Shown: piece after piece, positions 1 to 7,607 of the stretch
Layout: the number at the start of each line of letters is the position of its first letter
Position numbering within the stretch: the stretch's first letter is position 1
Assembly: GCA_030607635.1 (NCBI GenBank)
Contig: JAUWJP010000002.1
Span: 1-24,504, forward strand
Reading direction: 5' to 3'
Origin: Candidatus Aminicenantota bacterium
GTDB lineage: Bacteria > Acidobacteriota > Aminicenantia > Aminicenantales > Aminicenantaceae
DNA length: 24,504 nt
Notes under the pieces: model-generated
The model's input: only the letters and a program-made list of their open reading frames with translations
The model's database searches: none
Told to the model about the DNA's origin: nothing
Translations under genes and position numbers: made by a program

Positions 1-2
1 CA

Positions 3-2477
3 GATCCGACTGATGGCGCCCAGCCCACTGAAAAAACTAAGGTCTGGGTAGCGTATGTTGAAAAATCTCTTTATGTGGCTGCCCGCCTGTATGATTCGCA
101 GCCGGAATTGATTACCAGCCGATTGGGACGCCGGGATGATTTTGTCGACTCTGACTGGTTTATATTTGCTGTAGATCCTTATTATGACCTGCGCTCCGGT
201 TATCAGTTTGCTGTAAATCCTGCCGGCTCCATCGTTGACTGGACTCTTTACAATGATGAATGGAATGATTCGACCTGGGATGGCATCTGGGAATGGAAAG
301 CTCTGATCGATGAGGAAGGTTGGACTGTTGAAATCAGAATCCCTTATAATCAACTGCGTTTTCCGAAGAAAGAGGAATATGTTTGGGGAGTTAATTTTCG
401 TAGAGTTATCAAGCGGAAAAACGAGAAAATCAGTTATGTCTGGGTTCCCAAAGAGGACAGCGGCTATGTCTCCCGTTTTGCCAAACTTTTGGGAATCCAG
501 GGTATTCGTCCTGGCCGGCACATCGAGTTCCTTCCCTATTCTGTTGCCCAGGCTCAATACAGCCCTGAAGAGTCAGGTAATCCTTTCGAGACAGGAGAGA
601 AGTATTTAGGAAATGCCGGTTTCGACCTTAAGATAGGATTAAAAAGCAATTTAATGCTGGATACAACCGTTAACCCTGATTTCGGGCAGGTTGAGGTTGA
701 CCCGGCTGTGATTAACCTGAGTGATTATGAAACATACTTTTCGGAAAAAAGACCGTTTTTTATCGAAGGCTCAAATATCTTCGATCAGTTTGGCCAAGGA
801 GGAGCGACCAGCAATGCCAGTTTAAGCTCGAGCATGCGTTGTGTCTTCTACAGCCGCCGGATTGGCAGGGCTCCCCAGGGCGATGTCGAACAGGACGGCC
901 ATGTGAATTTTCCTGACAGGTCGACAATATTAGGTGCTTTTAAACTCACAGGTAAAGTGGGAAAAGGTTGGAACATAGGATTCATCAATGCCTTGACAGC
1001 CAGGGAATATGCGAAGATTGATTCTGGCGGACAACGATTTAAAGAAGAAGTGGAACCTTTTTCTTATTATGGAGTGCTCAGGACTCTGAGAGAGTTTAAT
1101 GAGGGAAAACAAGGGCTTGGCTTTATTGCCACATCTGTTGTTCGAGATTTAAGAAATGAAAACCTTGAGGGCATTTTAAATAAAAATGCTTTCTCTCTAG
1201 CCATTGATGGCTGGACGTTTCTTGATAAAGACAAAACCTGGGTTACCGGCGGATGGATTGGAGGTACCCGGGTCGAAGGAAGCCAAACAGCAATTCTGGA
1301 GTTACAACAATCTTCTCTTCATTATTACCAGCGGCCGGATGCTACCCATGTTGAGGTGAACGAAGAGGCAACTTCTCTCTCCGGCTGGGGTGGACGTTTT
1401 TTTGTACACAAGGAAAAGGGTAATTTTCTTTTTAACGCGGCTTTTGGCACGCTGTCTCCAGGTTTTAATCCAAATGATGTAGGATTCCAACACGGAATGT
1501 CTGACAAGATCAATACCCATATTCTACTCGGCTATCGTTGGCCCCACCCTGGAAAAATCTTCCGCAACTGGTACATTTTTGGGGGTCCTTTCCGAAATTA
1601 TGACTTCGGCGGCAATAAAACCTGGGATGGATTTCTGGTTGTAGCTGAAGGCCAATTTCTAAACTACTGGGAATTTAACACGATGCTTGCTTATAATCCC
1701 CAAACCATCAGCAACAATTTAACAAGAGGAGGACCCCTAGCCCTCCTTCCATCCGGTTATCAGATTGACCTCAGCCTCAGTACCGACAGCCGTAAACCGA
1801 TAGTCATTTCAGCGTACGGAAATCACTATTCAAGGCCCACTGATGGCTACAGCTGGGACAACAGTGTCTCTCTGCGCTGGAAGCCAAGGACCAACATCAG
1901 CTTCTCTTTTGGCCCGGAGTATTATGTTAAAAAATCGAGTATCCAATGGGTAACGAGCGTGGATGATCCGTTGATGACTGAAACATTTGGAAGTCGATAC
2001 GTTTTTGGCGACTATTTTCAGAGAATGCTATCAAGCAACATCAGGTTGGACTGGACTTTCAATCCCAGGTTGAGCTTGCAGCTCTATCTCCAGCCTCTTT
2101 TGGCAGTAGGAAAGTATAGCCAATTCAAAGAACTCGCCGGTCCAAAAAAATATGAGTACAATGTCTTTGGCAAAGACGGATCCACGATCTCTTATTCCGA
2201 TTCCGATGAAGAATATTCAGTTGATCCTGATGGGACTGGACCAGCACCAGTTTTTTCTTTTGAGAATCCAGATTTTAACTTCAAATCCCTCCGGGGCACC
2301 ATTGTTCTGAGGTGGGAGTATTTGCCTGGTTCTATACTCTATTTTGTCTGGACACAGAATCGCGCGGACGAGGCAAATCCCGGAGATTTCAATTTCAGAC
2401 GTGATATGGGAGACCTGTTTACAGCTCCAGGAGATAATATTTTATTGCTAAAAATTTCCTTTCGCTGGAATATATAA
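3..2477 (+). CDS. CBM9-like / DUF5916 outer-membrane beta-barrel protein, 5'-truncated
   Basis: The reading frame is open to the window's left edge, so the true start, and presumably a signal peptide, lies outside; the first in-frame GTG at 75 is an internal valine. The visible N-terminal part (first ~135 residues) has the look of the CBM9-like beta-sandwich that precedes DUF5916 proteins, with the aspartate-rich stretch SRLGRRDDFVDSDWF and the run WTVEIRIPYNQLRF. The rest is DUF5916: VNPDFGQVEVDPAVINLS and EKRPFFIEGSNIF are hallmark segments, followed by about 500 residues of alternating aromatic strands ending in KISFRWNI, as expected for an outer-membrane barrel. Function is not established; such proteins are commonly suggested to sit in the outer membrane and handle sugars or other ligands. 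It converges on and overlaps the next gene by 59 bases. The family call is firm; the role is unknown. Confidence 0.88.
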   Translation, partial: DPTDGAQPTEKTKVWVAYVEKSLYVAARLYDSQPELITSRLGRRDDFVDSDWFIFAVDPYYDLRSGYQFAVNPAGSIVDWTLYNDEWNDSTWDGIWEWKALIDEEGWTVEIRIPYNQLRFPKKEEYVWGVNFRRVIKRKNEKISYVWVPKEDSGYVSRFAKLLGIQGIRPGRHIEFLPYSVAQAQYSPEESGNPFETGEKYLGNAGFDLKIGLKSNLMLDTTVNPDFGQVEVDPAVINLSDYETYFSEKRPFFIEGSNIFDQFGQGGATSNASLSSSMRCVFYSRRIGRAPQGDVEQDGHVNFPDRSTILGAFKLTGKVGKGWNIGFINALTAREYAKIDSGGQRFKEEVEPFSYYGVLRTLREFNEGKQGLGFIATSVVRDLRNENLEGILNKNAFSLAIDGWTFLDKDKTWVTGGWIGGTRVEGSQTAILELQQSSLHYYQRPDATHVEVNEEATSLSGWGGRFFVHKEKGNFLFNAAFGTLSPGFNPNDVGFQHGMSDKINTHILLGYRWPHPGKIFRNWYIFGGPFRNYDFGGNKTWDGFLVVAEGQFLNYWEFNTMLAYNPQTISNNLTRGGPLALLPSGYQIDLSLSTDSRKPIVISAYGNHYSRPTDGYSWDNSVSLRWKPRTNISFSFGPEYYVKKSSIQWVTSVDDPLMTETFGSRYVFGDYFQRMLSSNIRLDWTFNPRLSLQLYLQPLLAVGKYSQFKELAGPKKYEYNVFGKDGSTISYSDSDEEYSVDPDGTGPAPVFSFENPDFNFKSLRGTIVLRWEYLPGSILYFVWTQNRADEANPGDFNFRRDMGDLFTAPGDNILLLKISFRWNI

Positions 2478-3837
2478 AAAAGAAAACGTAGCCTTTCCCC
2501 TGTTCTTTGCCTCCGATTTGCATTGACTTGATGCGGAATGTGGGGGCTGTGAAGCTTCGAGTTAGGTCAAGGTCATCTCCAACCATGTCGATATTATTAA
2601 GCATTTCAAACGCGGAGCCGGCTATGGTCAAACCTCTCACCGGGAAGGCTATCTTCCCGTTTTCTACCCAAAAACCAGAAGCTCCTCCGCTGAAATTTCC
2701 GCTGACCGCCGCTATGCCGTAACCGGTAACACCCTTAAGCAAAAGCCCTTTTTCTGTCTTCTTGATAATTTCATCGCAAGAGTTCTTTCCTGCTCCCATG
2801 TAAAAATTATGGGCACTAATGCCCGGTAGACTTGTAAAATCGCGTCTTGAGGCATTTCCAGTGCTCTTCACGCCTGCTCTTTTAGCAACGATGGTGTTAT
2901 ACATAAAACCCCTAAGGATGCCTTGCTCGACAATTATCCTTTTTTGAGTCGGGACCCCTTCTCCATCAAAGGGCTTACTGCCCAATCCTTTTGGCCTGGT
3001 GCCATCATCGATTATCGTTATCAATTCTGAGGCAATCTTCTGGTTCAACTTTTTTGCCAGAAAACTTCTCCCTTGAAGAACACGTTCACCGTTTATAGCA
3101 GCTAAAATTCCGCCTAAAATTGCCCTTGCCACATCAGGATCAAAAATAACCGCAGCTTTTTGCGTCTTGATCATTTGAGGATCGAGCATTTCATAAGCCT
3201 CTTTTGCTGCCTTTTCTGCGATTTCCTCCGGTGGCTTCAAATCAGCGAAAAACCGCCTCGAACAGTACTCCCCTCCTGAAGATCTCTGCTCTCCTTTCTC
3301 CGCCACAACATAAACACCATAAGAACAAGCCGAAACTTTTGAACTCTTACTCAACCCGTTCGAGTTAGCCAGGAAAATCTCCTCCTCTCCTTCTGAGTAG
3401 CTGGCACCGCTGCTCTTAGTGATCCGGCTGTCTTTCATAGCTAGCTTCTCTACTTTTTTCGCCAGTTCTATTTTCTTCTTCTTAGGGATCTGATTTATCT
3501 GGGAATCGCAGAGCATTCCAACTTTTGTTATCCCTTTATCATCAGGAAGCACATTATTCTCATCAGGAGTCGTGTTCTTAGCAAACCTGACTGCACTTTC
3601 TATAGAATTCTCCAGGGCTTTATCTGAAAAATCATTGCAGCTTGAAAAAGCCATCCTTTTTTGGACAAAGACTCTGAAACCGACGCCGTGAGATCCTGCC
3701 TCCTGAACTGTTTCTACTTCCCCGTTGCGCACTCTGATGTTGAGGTTACGTCCTGATTCTACGTAAACCTCGGCTTCATCGGCGCCCAGCCTCAAACATT
3801 TCTTAACAAGTTGTTCTGATAATCCTTTATAGTCCAT
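2419..3837 (-). CDS. pmbA: PmbA/TldE-like subunit of TldD/PmbA protease
   Basis: A 472-residue PmbA (TldE) homolog. Recognisable parts are the N-terminal ADEAEVYVESGRNLNIRVRNGEVE strand pair, VGFRVFVQKRMAFSS, and the C-terminal FSGGASGFWVENGKIAFPVRGLTIAGS with NNIDMVGDDLD. Like E. coli PmbA, it has no HExxxH motif; in this family the zinc site belongs to TldD and the two form a heterodimeric peptidase (known for microcin B17/CcdA processing in E. coli). The start follows AAGGAG with good spacing. No signal peptide is visible. It lies 25 bases downstream of the tldD-like gene, surely the same operon. The protein would normally end at the RIKSMQIGGK strand, but the frame runs on for 28 low-complexity aromatic residues, 59 bases of which lie antisense to the barrel gene's end; this looks like a lost stop codon. 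Confidence 0.9.
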   Translation of the reverse strand: MDYKGLSEQLVKKCLRLGADEAEVYVESGRNLNIRVRNGEVETVQEAGSHGVGFRVFVQKRMAFSSCNDFSDKALENSIESAVRFAKNTTPDENNVLPDDKGITKVGMLCDSQINQIPKKKKIELAKKVEKLAMKDSRITKSSGASYSEGEEEIFLANSNGLSKSSKVSACSYGVYVVAEKGEQRSSGGEYCSRRFFADLKPPEEIAEKAAKEAYEMLDPQMIKTQKAAVIFDPDVARAILGGILAAINGERVLQGRSFLAKKLNQKIASELITIIDDGTRPKGLGSKPFDGEGVPTQKRIIVEQGILRGFMYNTIVAKRAGVKSTGNASRRDFTSLPGISAHNFYMGAGKNSCDEIIKKTEKGLLLKGVTGYGIAAVSGNFSGGASGFWVENGKIAFPVRGLTIAGSAFEMLNNIDMVGDDLDLTRSFTAPTFRIKSMQIGGKEQGKGYVFFFIYSSERKFLAIKYYLLEL

Positions 3838-3862
3838 GATTATCTCCTTTCTCTCGATTTAT

Positions 3863-5401
3863 TCATCTTTTTGCTCTGCTGCCGCCCACGGTTATGCCAC
3901 GAATCCTCACAGTGGGCTGTCCGGCCGATACCTCGGCTACCTGTCCTTTACCACAAATTCCTGGACCAAAAGCAAGATTATCCCCGACCGCATCTACGTT
4001 TACGATGACATCCTGGCAGCTTCCGATAAGAGTTGCTCCCTTGACAGGAATCGTCTTCTTCCCGTCTTCAATCAAGTAAGCCTCGCGGCAGGTAAAATTG
4101 AACATCCCTGTTATGGGATTAACACTTCCTCCGCTAAGGCTCTGGACATACAAACCTTTCTTGGTGGAGGCAAGAATATCTCCAGGCTTATCCTTCCCTT
4201 TTTCGATAAAAGTATTGGTCATTCGAGGAATCGGGATGTAACGGAAACTTTCGCGCCTTCCATTTCCGGTTCGTTCCATTTTCAACTGCTTTGCTGAAAG
4301 TATATCGGTCATGTATTTTTCAAGGACTCCATTTTTTATTAAGACATTCCGCTTCATCTGGGTTCCTTCATCATCGAAATTTGTAGTTCCTCTGAAATTG
4401 GGCAAAGTTCCATCGTCCACCATGGTAAAAACATCACTGGCCACTTTCTGTCCCATTTTGCCCGTAAAAACTCCGGTCTTCCTGGCAATACCATCTCCTT
4501 CCAGAGGATGCCCTACAGCCTCAAGGACAAGAACACCGCCCCATCCGTTTTGCATGACAACATCCATAATTCCTGCCGGAGCATCTTTGGCCTCAAGCAT
4601 GGCAATTGATTCTCGAGCACATGTTTGCGCTACCTCTTCGGGACTGACTTCATCAAACATTTCAAATCCAGAATGGCGGCTGAGCCTCTCTCGCCCCATA
4701 TGGCGAGTGTCTTTTCCAACGCCCAGGGTTTGAACGATAAAGAACAGAAGCGGCAGCTCATCACTCAATAGGAGTCCTTCACTATTGGCAACGGTTCTCC
4801 CTCTGATCTCATCATAATAGCTGATTGAAGCCATCTTAATTTTTGGGTCATAATCTAAAGCGGCCTGGTTAGCTCGCTTCATAATCTCGAGGCGCTTCTC
4901 ATCTGCCACTCCTTCAAGAGGAAGCTTGACTGTAATAAAAGATTTTCTTTTGACTTTCTTTAAATCTACAGGGCCCATTGCTTTAGTCCCTCTGGCAATA
5001 AAAGAGGCGCCCTCAGCAGCATTCATGAGTTTCTCCTCGGTTATATCGTCTGTGTATGCATATCCAGTCTTATCTCCAGATATGACTCTTACACCTGCAC
5101 CCTGACTTAGGGCGAAAACTCCACTCTTGAATTTAGATTCCTCCATCAATATATTGCGAGAAATTCTATTTTCCACGTATACCTCTGCAAATTCACCACC
5201 TTTTTCAAGGGCATGCTTTATGGTTTTTTTCAGGATTTGAGGATCGAGCGCCAACTTAGCTCCAGCTTTTTCTGAGCCCTTATAAGATAAAAGCTCTGTC
5301 ATAAGAGCGGGCGTTGCTGCCAGCGCAATTCCTCCTTTAAGGCTCATCTGTAGAAATTTTCGACGAGGTATGTCTTCGACAAAATAACCTCTAAATTTCA
5401 T
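3863..5401 (-). CDS. tldD: TldD-like metalloprotease with Tat signal; zinc motif altered
   Basis: A 512-residue TldD homolog. Residues 12-18 read PRRKFLQ and are followed by a hydrophobic run (19-34), which is a twin-arginine export signal; E. coli TldD is cytoplasmic and has none. Family blocks are clear: EVYVENRISRNILMEESK, GAGVRVISGDKTGYAYTD, GHPLEGDG, TMVDDGTLPNFRGTTNFDDEG, CREAYLIEDGKKTIPVKGATLIG and GPGICGKGQ. The zinc helix, normally HExxxH, reads L293-E294-A-V-G-H298: the first histidine is leucine (CTT; CAT is one base away). The Cys expected near the C-terminus is kept (C483). The start follows GGAGG and a good sigma70-type promoter lies upstream. Together with pmbA downstream it probably forms a heterodimer, perhaps acting outside the cytoplasm. 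Whether it is catalytic is uncertain. Confidence 0.92.
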   Translation of the reverse strand: MKFRGYFVEDIPRRKFLQMSLKGGIALAATPALMTELLSYKGSEKAGAKLALDPQILKKTIKHALEKGGEFAEVYVENRISRNILMEESKFKSGVFALSQGAGVRVISGDKTGYAYTDDITEEKLMNAAEGASFIARGTKAMGPVDLKKVKRKSFITVKLPLEGVADEKRLEIMKRANQAALDYDPKIKMASISYYDEIRGRTVANSEGLLLSDELPLLFFIVQTLGVGKDTRHMGRERLSRHSGFEMFDEVSPEEVAQTCARESIAMLEAKDAPAGIMDVVMQNGWGGVLVLEAVGHPLEGDGIARKTGVFTGKMGQKVASDVFTMVDDGTLPNFRGTTNFDDEGTQMKRNVLIKNGVLEKYMTDILSAKQLKMERTGNGRRESFRYIPIPRMTNTFIEKGKDKPGDILASTKKGLYVQSLSGGSVNPITGMFNFTCREAYLIEDGKKTIPVKGATLIGSCQDVIVNVDAVGDNLAFGPGICGKGQVAEVSAGQPTVRIRGITVGGSRAKR

Positions 5402-5435
5402 GCTTTACCTCCAAATTAATTTTTTGTAGTTCGTA

Positions 5436-5464
5436 ATTATATCGGACTCAAATCCTTATGGCAA
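5436..5464 (-). promoter_or_regulatory. Putative sigma70-type promoter of tldD-pmbA
   Basis: On the minus strand TTGCCA (5464-5459) is separated by 17 bases from a perfect TATAAT (5441-5436). Only one base differs from the -35 consensus, and spacing is ideal. Transcription would begin near 5429, about 28 bases upstream of the tldD start and just upstream of its GGAGG ribosome-binding site. This is a sequence match only. Confidence 0.6.
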
Positions 5465-5480
5465 AAAGAAAACTTAAAAT

Positions 5481-5563
5481 GGGGACACACAAAACCGGGA
5501 TAGCCCCCTTCATTCAAGGCCCCTTTTTAAAAGTATAAAAAAGGACCAGTCCCCTTTTTTGTG
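5481..5563. repeat. REP-like palindromic element (GGGGACACAC...GTCCCC type)
   Basis: The element starts GGGGACACACAAAA and ends TCCCCTTTTTTGTG, so outer arms CACAAAA/TTTTGTG face each other. Inside are AAAAAGGAC/GTCCCCTTTTT, an imperfect hairpin near 5538-5560, and CCGGGATAGCCCCC with AAGGCCCC. G-run palindromes of this form resemble the REP elements spread by TnpA-REP (RAYT) enzymes in many environmental bacteria; no such enzyme gene is in the window. It lies directly upstream of the tldD promoter and could also act as a terminator. The family assignment is by resemblance only. Confidence 0.5.
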
Positions 5564-5616
5564 ATAAATTCAAATCGCTCATTTACTCGTGCACTAACAA
5601 TATTAGAGAAAAGTTG

Positions 5617-5722
5617 CTTCAAAATAAGACTACTGTTAATATATAGCCCCAATTCAGAAGGATTCTCTCAAAATCCAGGAGGTATAGATGGATGAAATGA
5701 TTGCTTTCTGCTTATTTTGAAG
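5617..5722. repeat. 12-bp perfect inverted repeat pair enclosing a 106-bp segment
   Basis: CTTCAAAATAAG at 5617-5628 is matched by its exact reverse complement CTTATTTTGAAG at 5711-5722, enclosing 82 bases. The enclosed DNA holds a strong ribosome-binding site, AGGAGG (5678-5683), followed by ATG at 5688 and an open frame of only ten codons that stops inside the right arm. This may be a small non-autonomous mobile element (MITE-like) or the decayed 5' end of a lost gene. No clear target-site duplication is visible. The rest of the 5402-5741 gap contains only the tldD promoter and the REP-like element. Confidence 0.4.
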
Positions 5723-5741
5723 AAAGAGTAGAACTAAATTC

Positions 5742-6602
5742 TTATTTTGTAATTTTAATCGAACCGTTTGTTGTCCTGAGCGAGATCTCAGGTCCTCCTT
5801 GACCAATCTGACCTTCAAGACTCCGTCTTGATTTTTTCATACTTTTAAGAGTAACAGGTAAATCCAAAGATATACTTCCGTTTGTTGTTATGGCATTAAA
5901 ATCAGCATTAACTTTCTCTAAAGAACCAACCCTTAGAGTAATACTGCCATTTGTGGTTTTTGCTTTTATTGCGTCCTCAAAAGAAAGCATCTCCAGCACA
6001 ATCGTCCCGTTTGTCGTATCTGCATCGAGTTCTCCTCTAATATTCACTGCTTCTATTCTTCCGTTGGTGGAGGAAAGGGATACAGTGCCTTTTGCCCCAT
6101 CCAGCTCAATTCTTCCGTTAGTAGTAGATGCGTTAGTATGTCCGACCGGCCCAGTTATGTAAACACTTCCGTTTGTTGACTTTACTTTACCAAGATTTAC
6201 TCCCTGCGGAACTTTAACTTCATAATTTACGCTTACTCTAATATTTTTCCATTTGGGAAAGATTGTGTCTACAGATACAGAATTTGCGGTTGCCTCTACT
6301 TCAATTTTTACTTCTTTCAGCTTATCAGGATCGCCCTTGGTAGTTTTTAGGGCTTTAATGTCTACCTTGTCTTCCTTCCAGGTCGTGATGGTGATAGAGC
6401 CGTTTACGTTCTTGAGGCTAAAGGTGCCATCAGATCTTAGGGGCAATACCTTGGAGAACTCTTCACTTTCTTCCTGGCCGAAAAGCGCAGAAAGAATGTC
6501 ACCAGAAGCAGAGGAAGCTTCAGCGGCGAGAGGAAGAGAAGAAAGGAACAGAATAAAAAGAGCGAAAAAAGGAATGATTGTAAATACTTTCTTTGATTTC
6601 AT
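5742..6602 (-). CDS. Secreted beta-solenoid protein, DUF4097 (putative adhesin) type
   Basis: A 286-residue protein. An ATG 21 bases further upstream is in frame, but the AAGGAGGAG ribosome-binding site lies between the two, so translation starts at MKSKK. Residues 1-29 form a Sec signal peptide (MKSKKVF, hydrophobic core, LAAEAS). The mature part carries the motif (S/T)TNG(S/R/T)I again and again: at about 142, 160, 178, 196, 216, 239 and 277, plus a variant NVNGSI at 65-70. The 18-residue spacing of the first four is what one turn of a right-handed beta-helix would give, and the pattern is that of DUF4097-family proteins. It is probably periplasmic or surface-exposed. Function is unknown; the family is often encoded near anti-sigma factors, but none is seen here. 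It stands alone, with about 100 bases to the upstream gene. Confidence 0.82.
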   Translation of the reverse strand: MKSKKVFTIIPFFALFILFLSSLPLAAEASSASGDILSALFGQEESEEFSKVLPLRSDGTFSLKNVNGSITITTWKEDKVDIKALKTTKGDPDKLKEVKIEVEATANSVSVDTIFPKWKNIRVSVNYEVKVPQGVNLGKVKSTNGSVYITGPVGHTNASTTNGRIELDGAKGTVSLSSTNGRIEAVNIRGELDADTTNGTIVLEMLSFEDAIKAKTTNGSITLRVGSLEKVNADFNAITTNGSISLDLPVTLKSMKKSRRSLEGQIGQGGPEISLRTTNGSIKITK

Positions 6603-6723
6603 AGACTCCTCCTTAAATATCATCTAAATCATTAAGATGCACCATTTAACTTTATAGACGCACTATAGTCCAAAAAGGTTTCTTTTGGGATGAAAAAAAT
6701 TTGAAATAAATATTATTCTAAAC

Positions 6724-7590
6724 TTATTCTTTATGTAAATTGAAAAAATGATATTCTGTGGAATAGAACAATGTTTTCGTCCACATTCTCGAGAGGACAT
6801 ACGTCTGCTGCCAGATAAAGCCCACAATCAGGAGAATCCCTATCTTTGGTAATAGCTGGTATACAGCAAGATAAATAACGCCAAAAAAAACAGTAATCAA
6901 TCCTACAAGAAGATACAGAAACCAAGCCTTAAAAAACCGTTTTCCTATAAAAGTTACATTGAGGAGCGTTGCTCTTATCGTCTTCTTGCTCTTCTCAACC
7001 ACAAGGCTCACTCTGACATAATCAAAGAACATCCTTACAATCGAAAAAAGGAGAACCAGAATCAGAAACTCAAGAATGGATGAAAGAATAAGCGGCCATT
7101 CTGTTGAGGCGCTTTTTTTCCAAAGGTTAAATAAAGCAGAAATAATACTGTGAATGCCTCCAAAAACCACTAAATAGGCTACGAGCGATATCAAGAAAAC
7201 CCTTAAAAAAGTGAAAAAGTACTTGCTGCAATCAGCCAGAAAACTTGTCATTTTCATTTTCTCATCCTGGGCAGCAATCCTGCCGATTATGCCTCCATAC
7301 AGGAAAACATAGAGCAGCATGAAGAAAATTCCCGGGACAAGAAACCATCCCACCAGGGCTGGAAATAAATCTTGATATTTATAGATGATATCACCCAGCC
7401 ATAGTAAGCCCGTCCCTTTTATTATCTGGTCAGCCATGAGCGAACCGGATAAATCTTTTTTTATCAAAAAATAAACAGGAGTGACAATCAGTACTGAATA
7501 TATAAAATTTATGAGCCATAGATAAACCACCATTTTTAATCTTTGATTGGTGGTTTGAAATCCCTTTTCGAATGTATTAAGAATTTTCAT
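6724..7590 (-). CDS. Polytopic inner-membrane protein paired with M1 peptidase
   Basis: The frame can be opened further upstream to 7629, but AAGGAGAAGG sits just before the ATG at 7590 (MKILNTFEKG), giving 288 residues and avoiding overlap with the upstream gene. I do not recognise a named family. It has about six hydrophobic segments: YLWLINFIYSVLIVTPVYF, LVGWFLVPGIFFMLLYVFLY, FLRVFLISLVAYLVVFGGI, LEFLILVLLFSIVRMFF, LYLLVGLITVFFGVIYLAVY and IGILLIVGFIWQQTYVLS. The second half, with a DYVRVSLVVEKSK loop, resembles small membrane proteins of the DUF4013-like/glycerophosphodiester-permease class, but this is weak. It lies 17 bases behind the M1 peptidase gene in the same direction, so the two are very likely co-transcribed, and the protein may anchor or assist the peptidase. 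Confidence 0.75.
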   Translation of the reverse strand: MKILNTFEKGFQTTNQRLKMVVYLWLINFIYSVLIVTPVYFLIKKDLSGSLMADQIIKGTGLLWLGDIIYKYQDLFPALVGWFLVPGIFFMLLYVFLYGGIIGRIAAQDEKMKMTSFLADCSKYFFTFLRVFLISLVAYLVVFGGIHSIISALFNLWKKSASTEWPLILSSILEFLILVLLFSIVRMFFDYVRVSLVVEKSKKTIRATLLNVTFIGKRFFKAWFLYLLVGLITVFFGVIYLAVYQLLPKIGILLIVGFIWQQTYVLSRMWTKTLFYSTEYHFFNLHKE

Positions 7591-7607
7591 TTCCTTCTCC
7601 TTTCCTT

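Noticed and set aside
3836..4297. 153-residue plus-strand frame
   Set aside because: Antisense shadow of the tldD-like gene, whose protein motifs are unmistakable.
6624..6723. Promoter for the DUF4097 gene (TATAGT or TATAAA boxes)
   Set aside because: No -35 box of acceptable quality lies at the right distance; the DNA is simply AT-rich.
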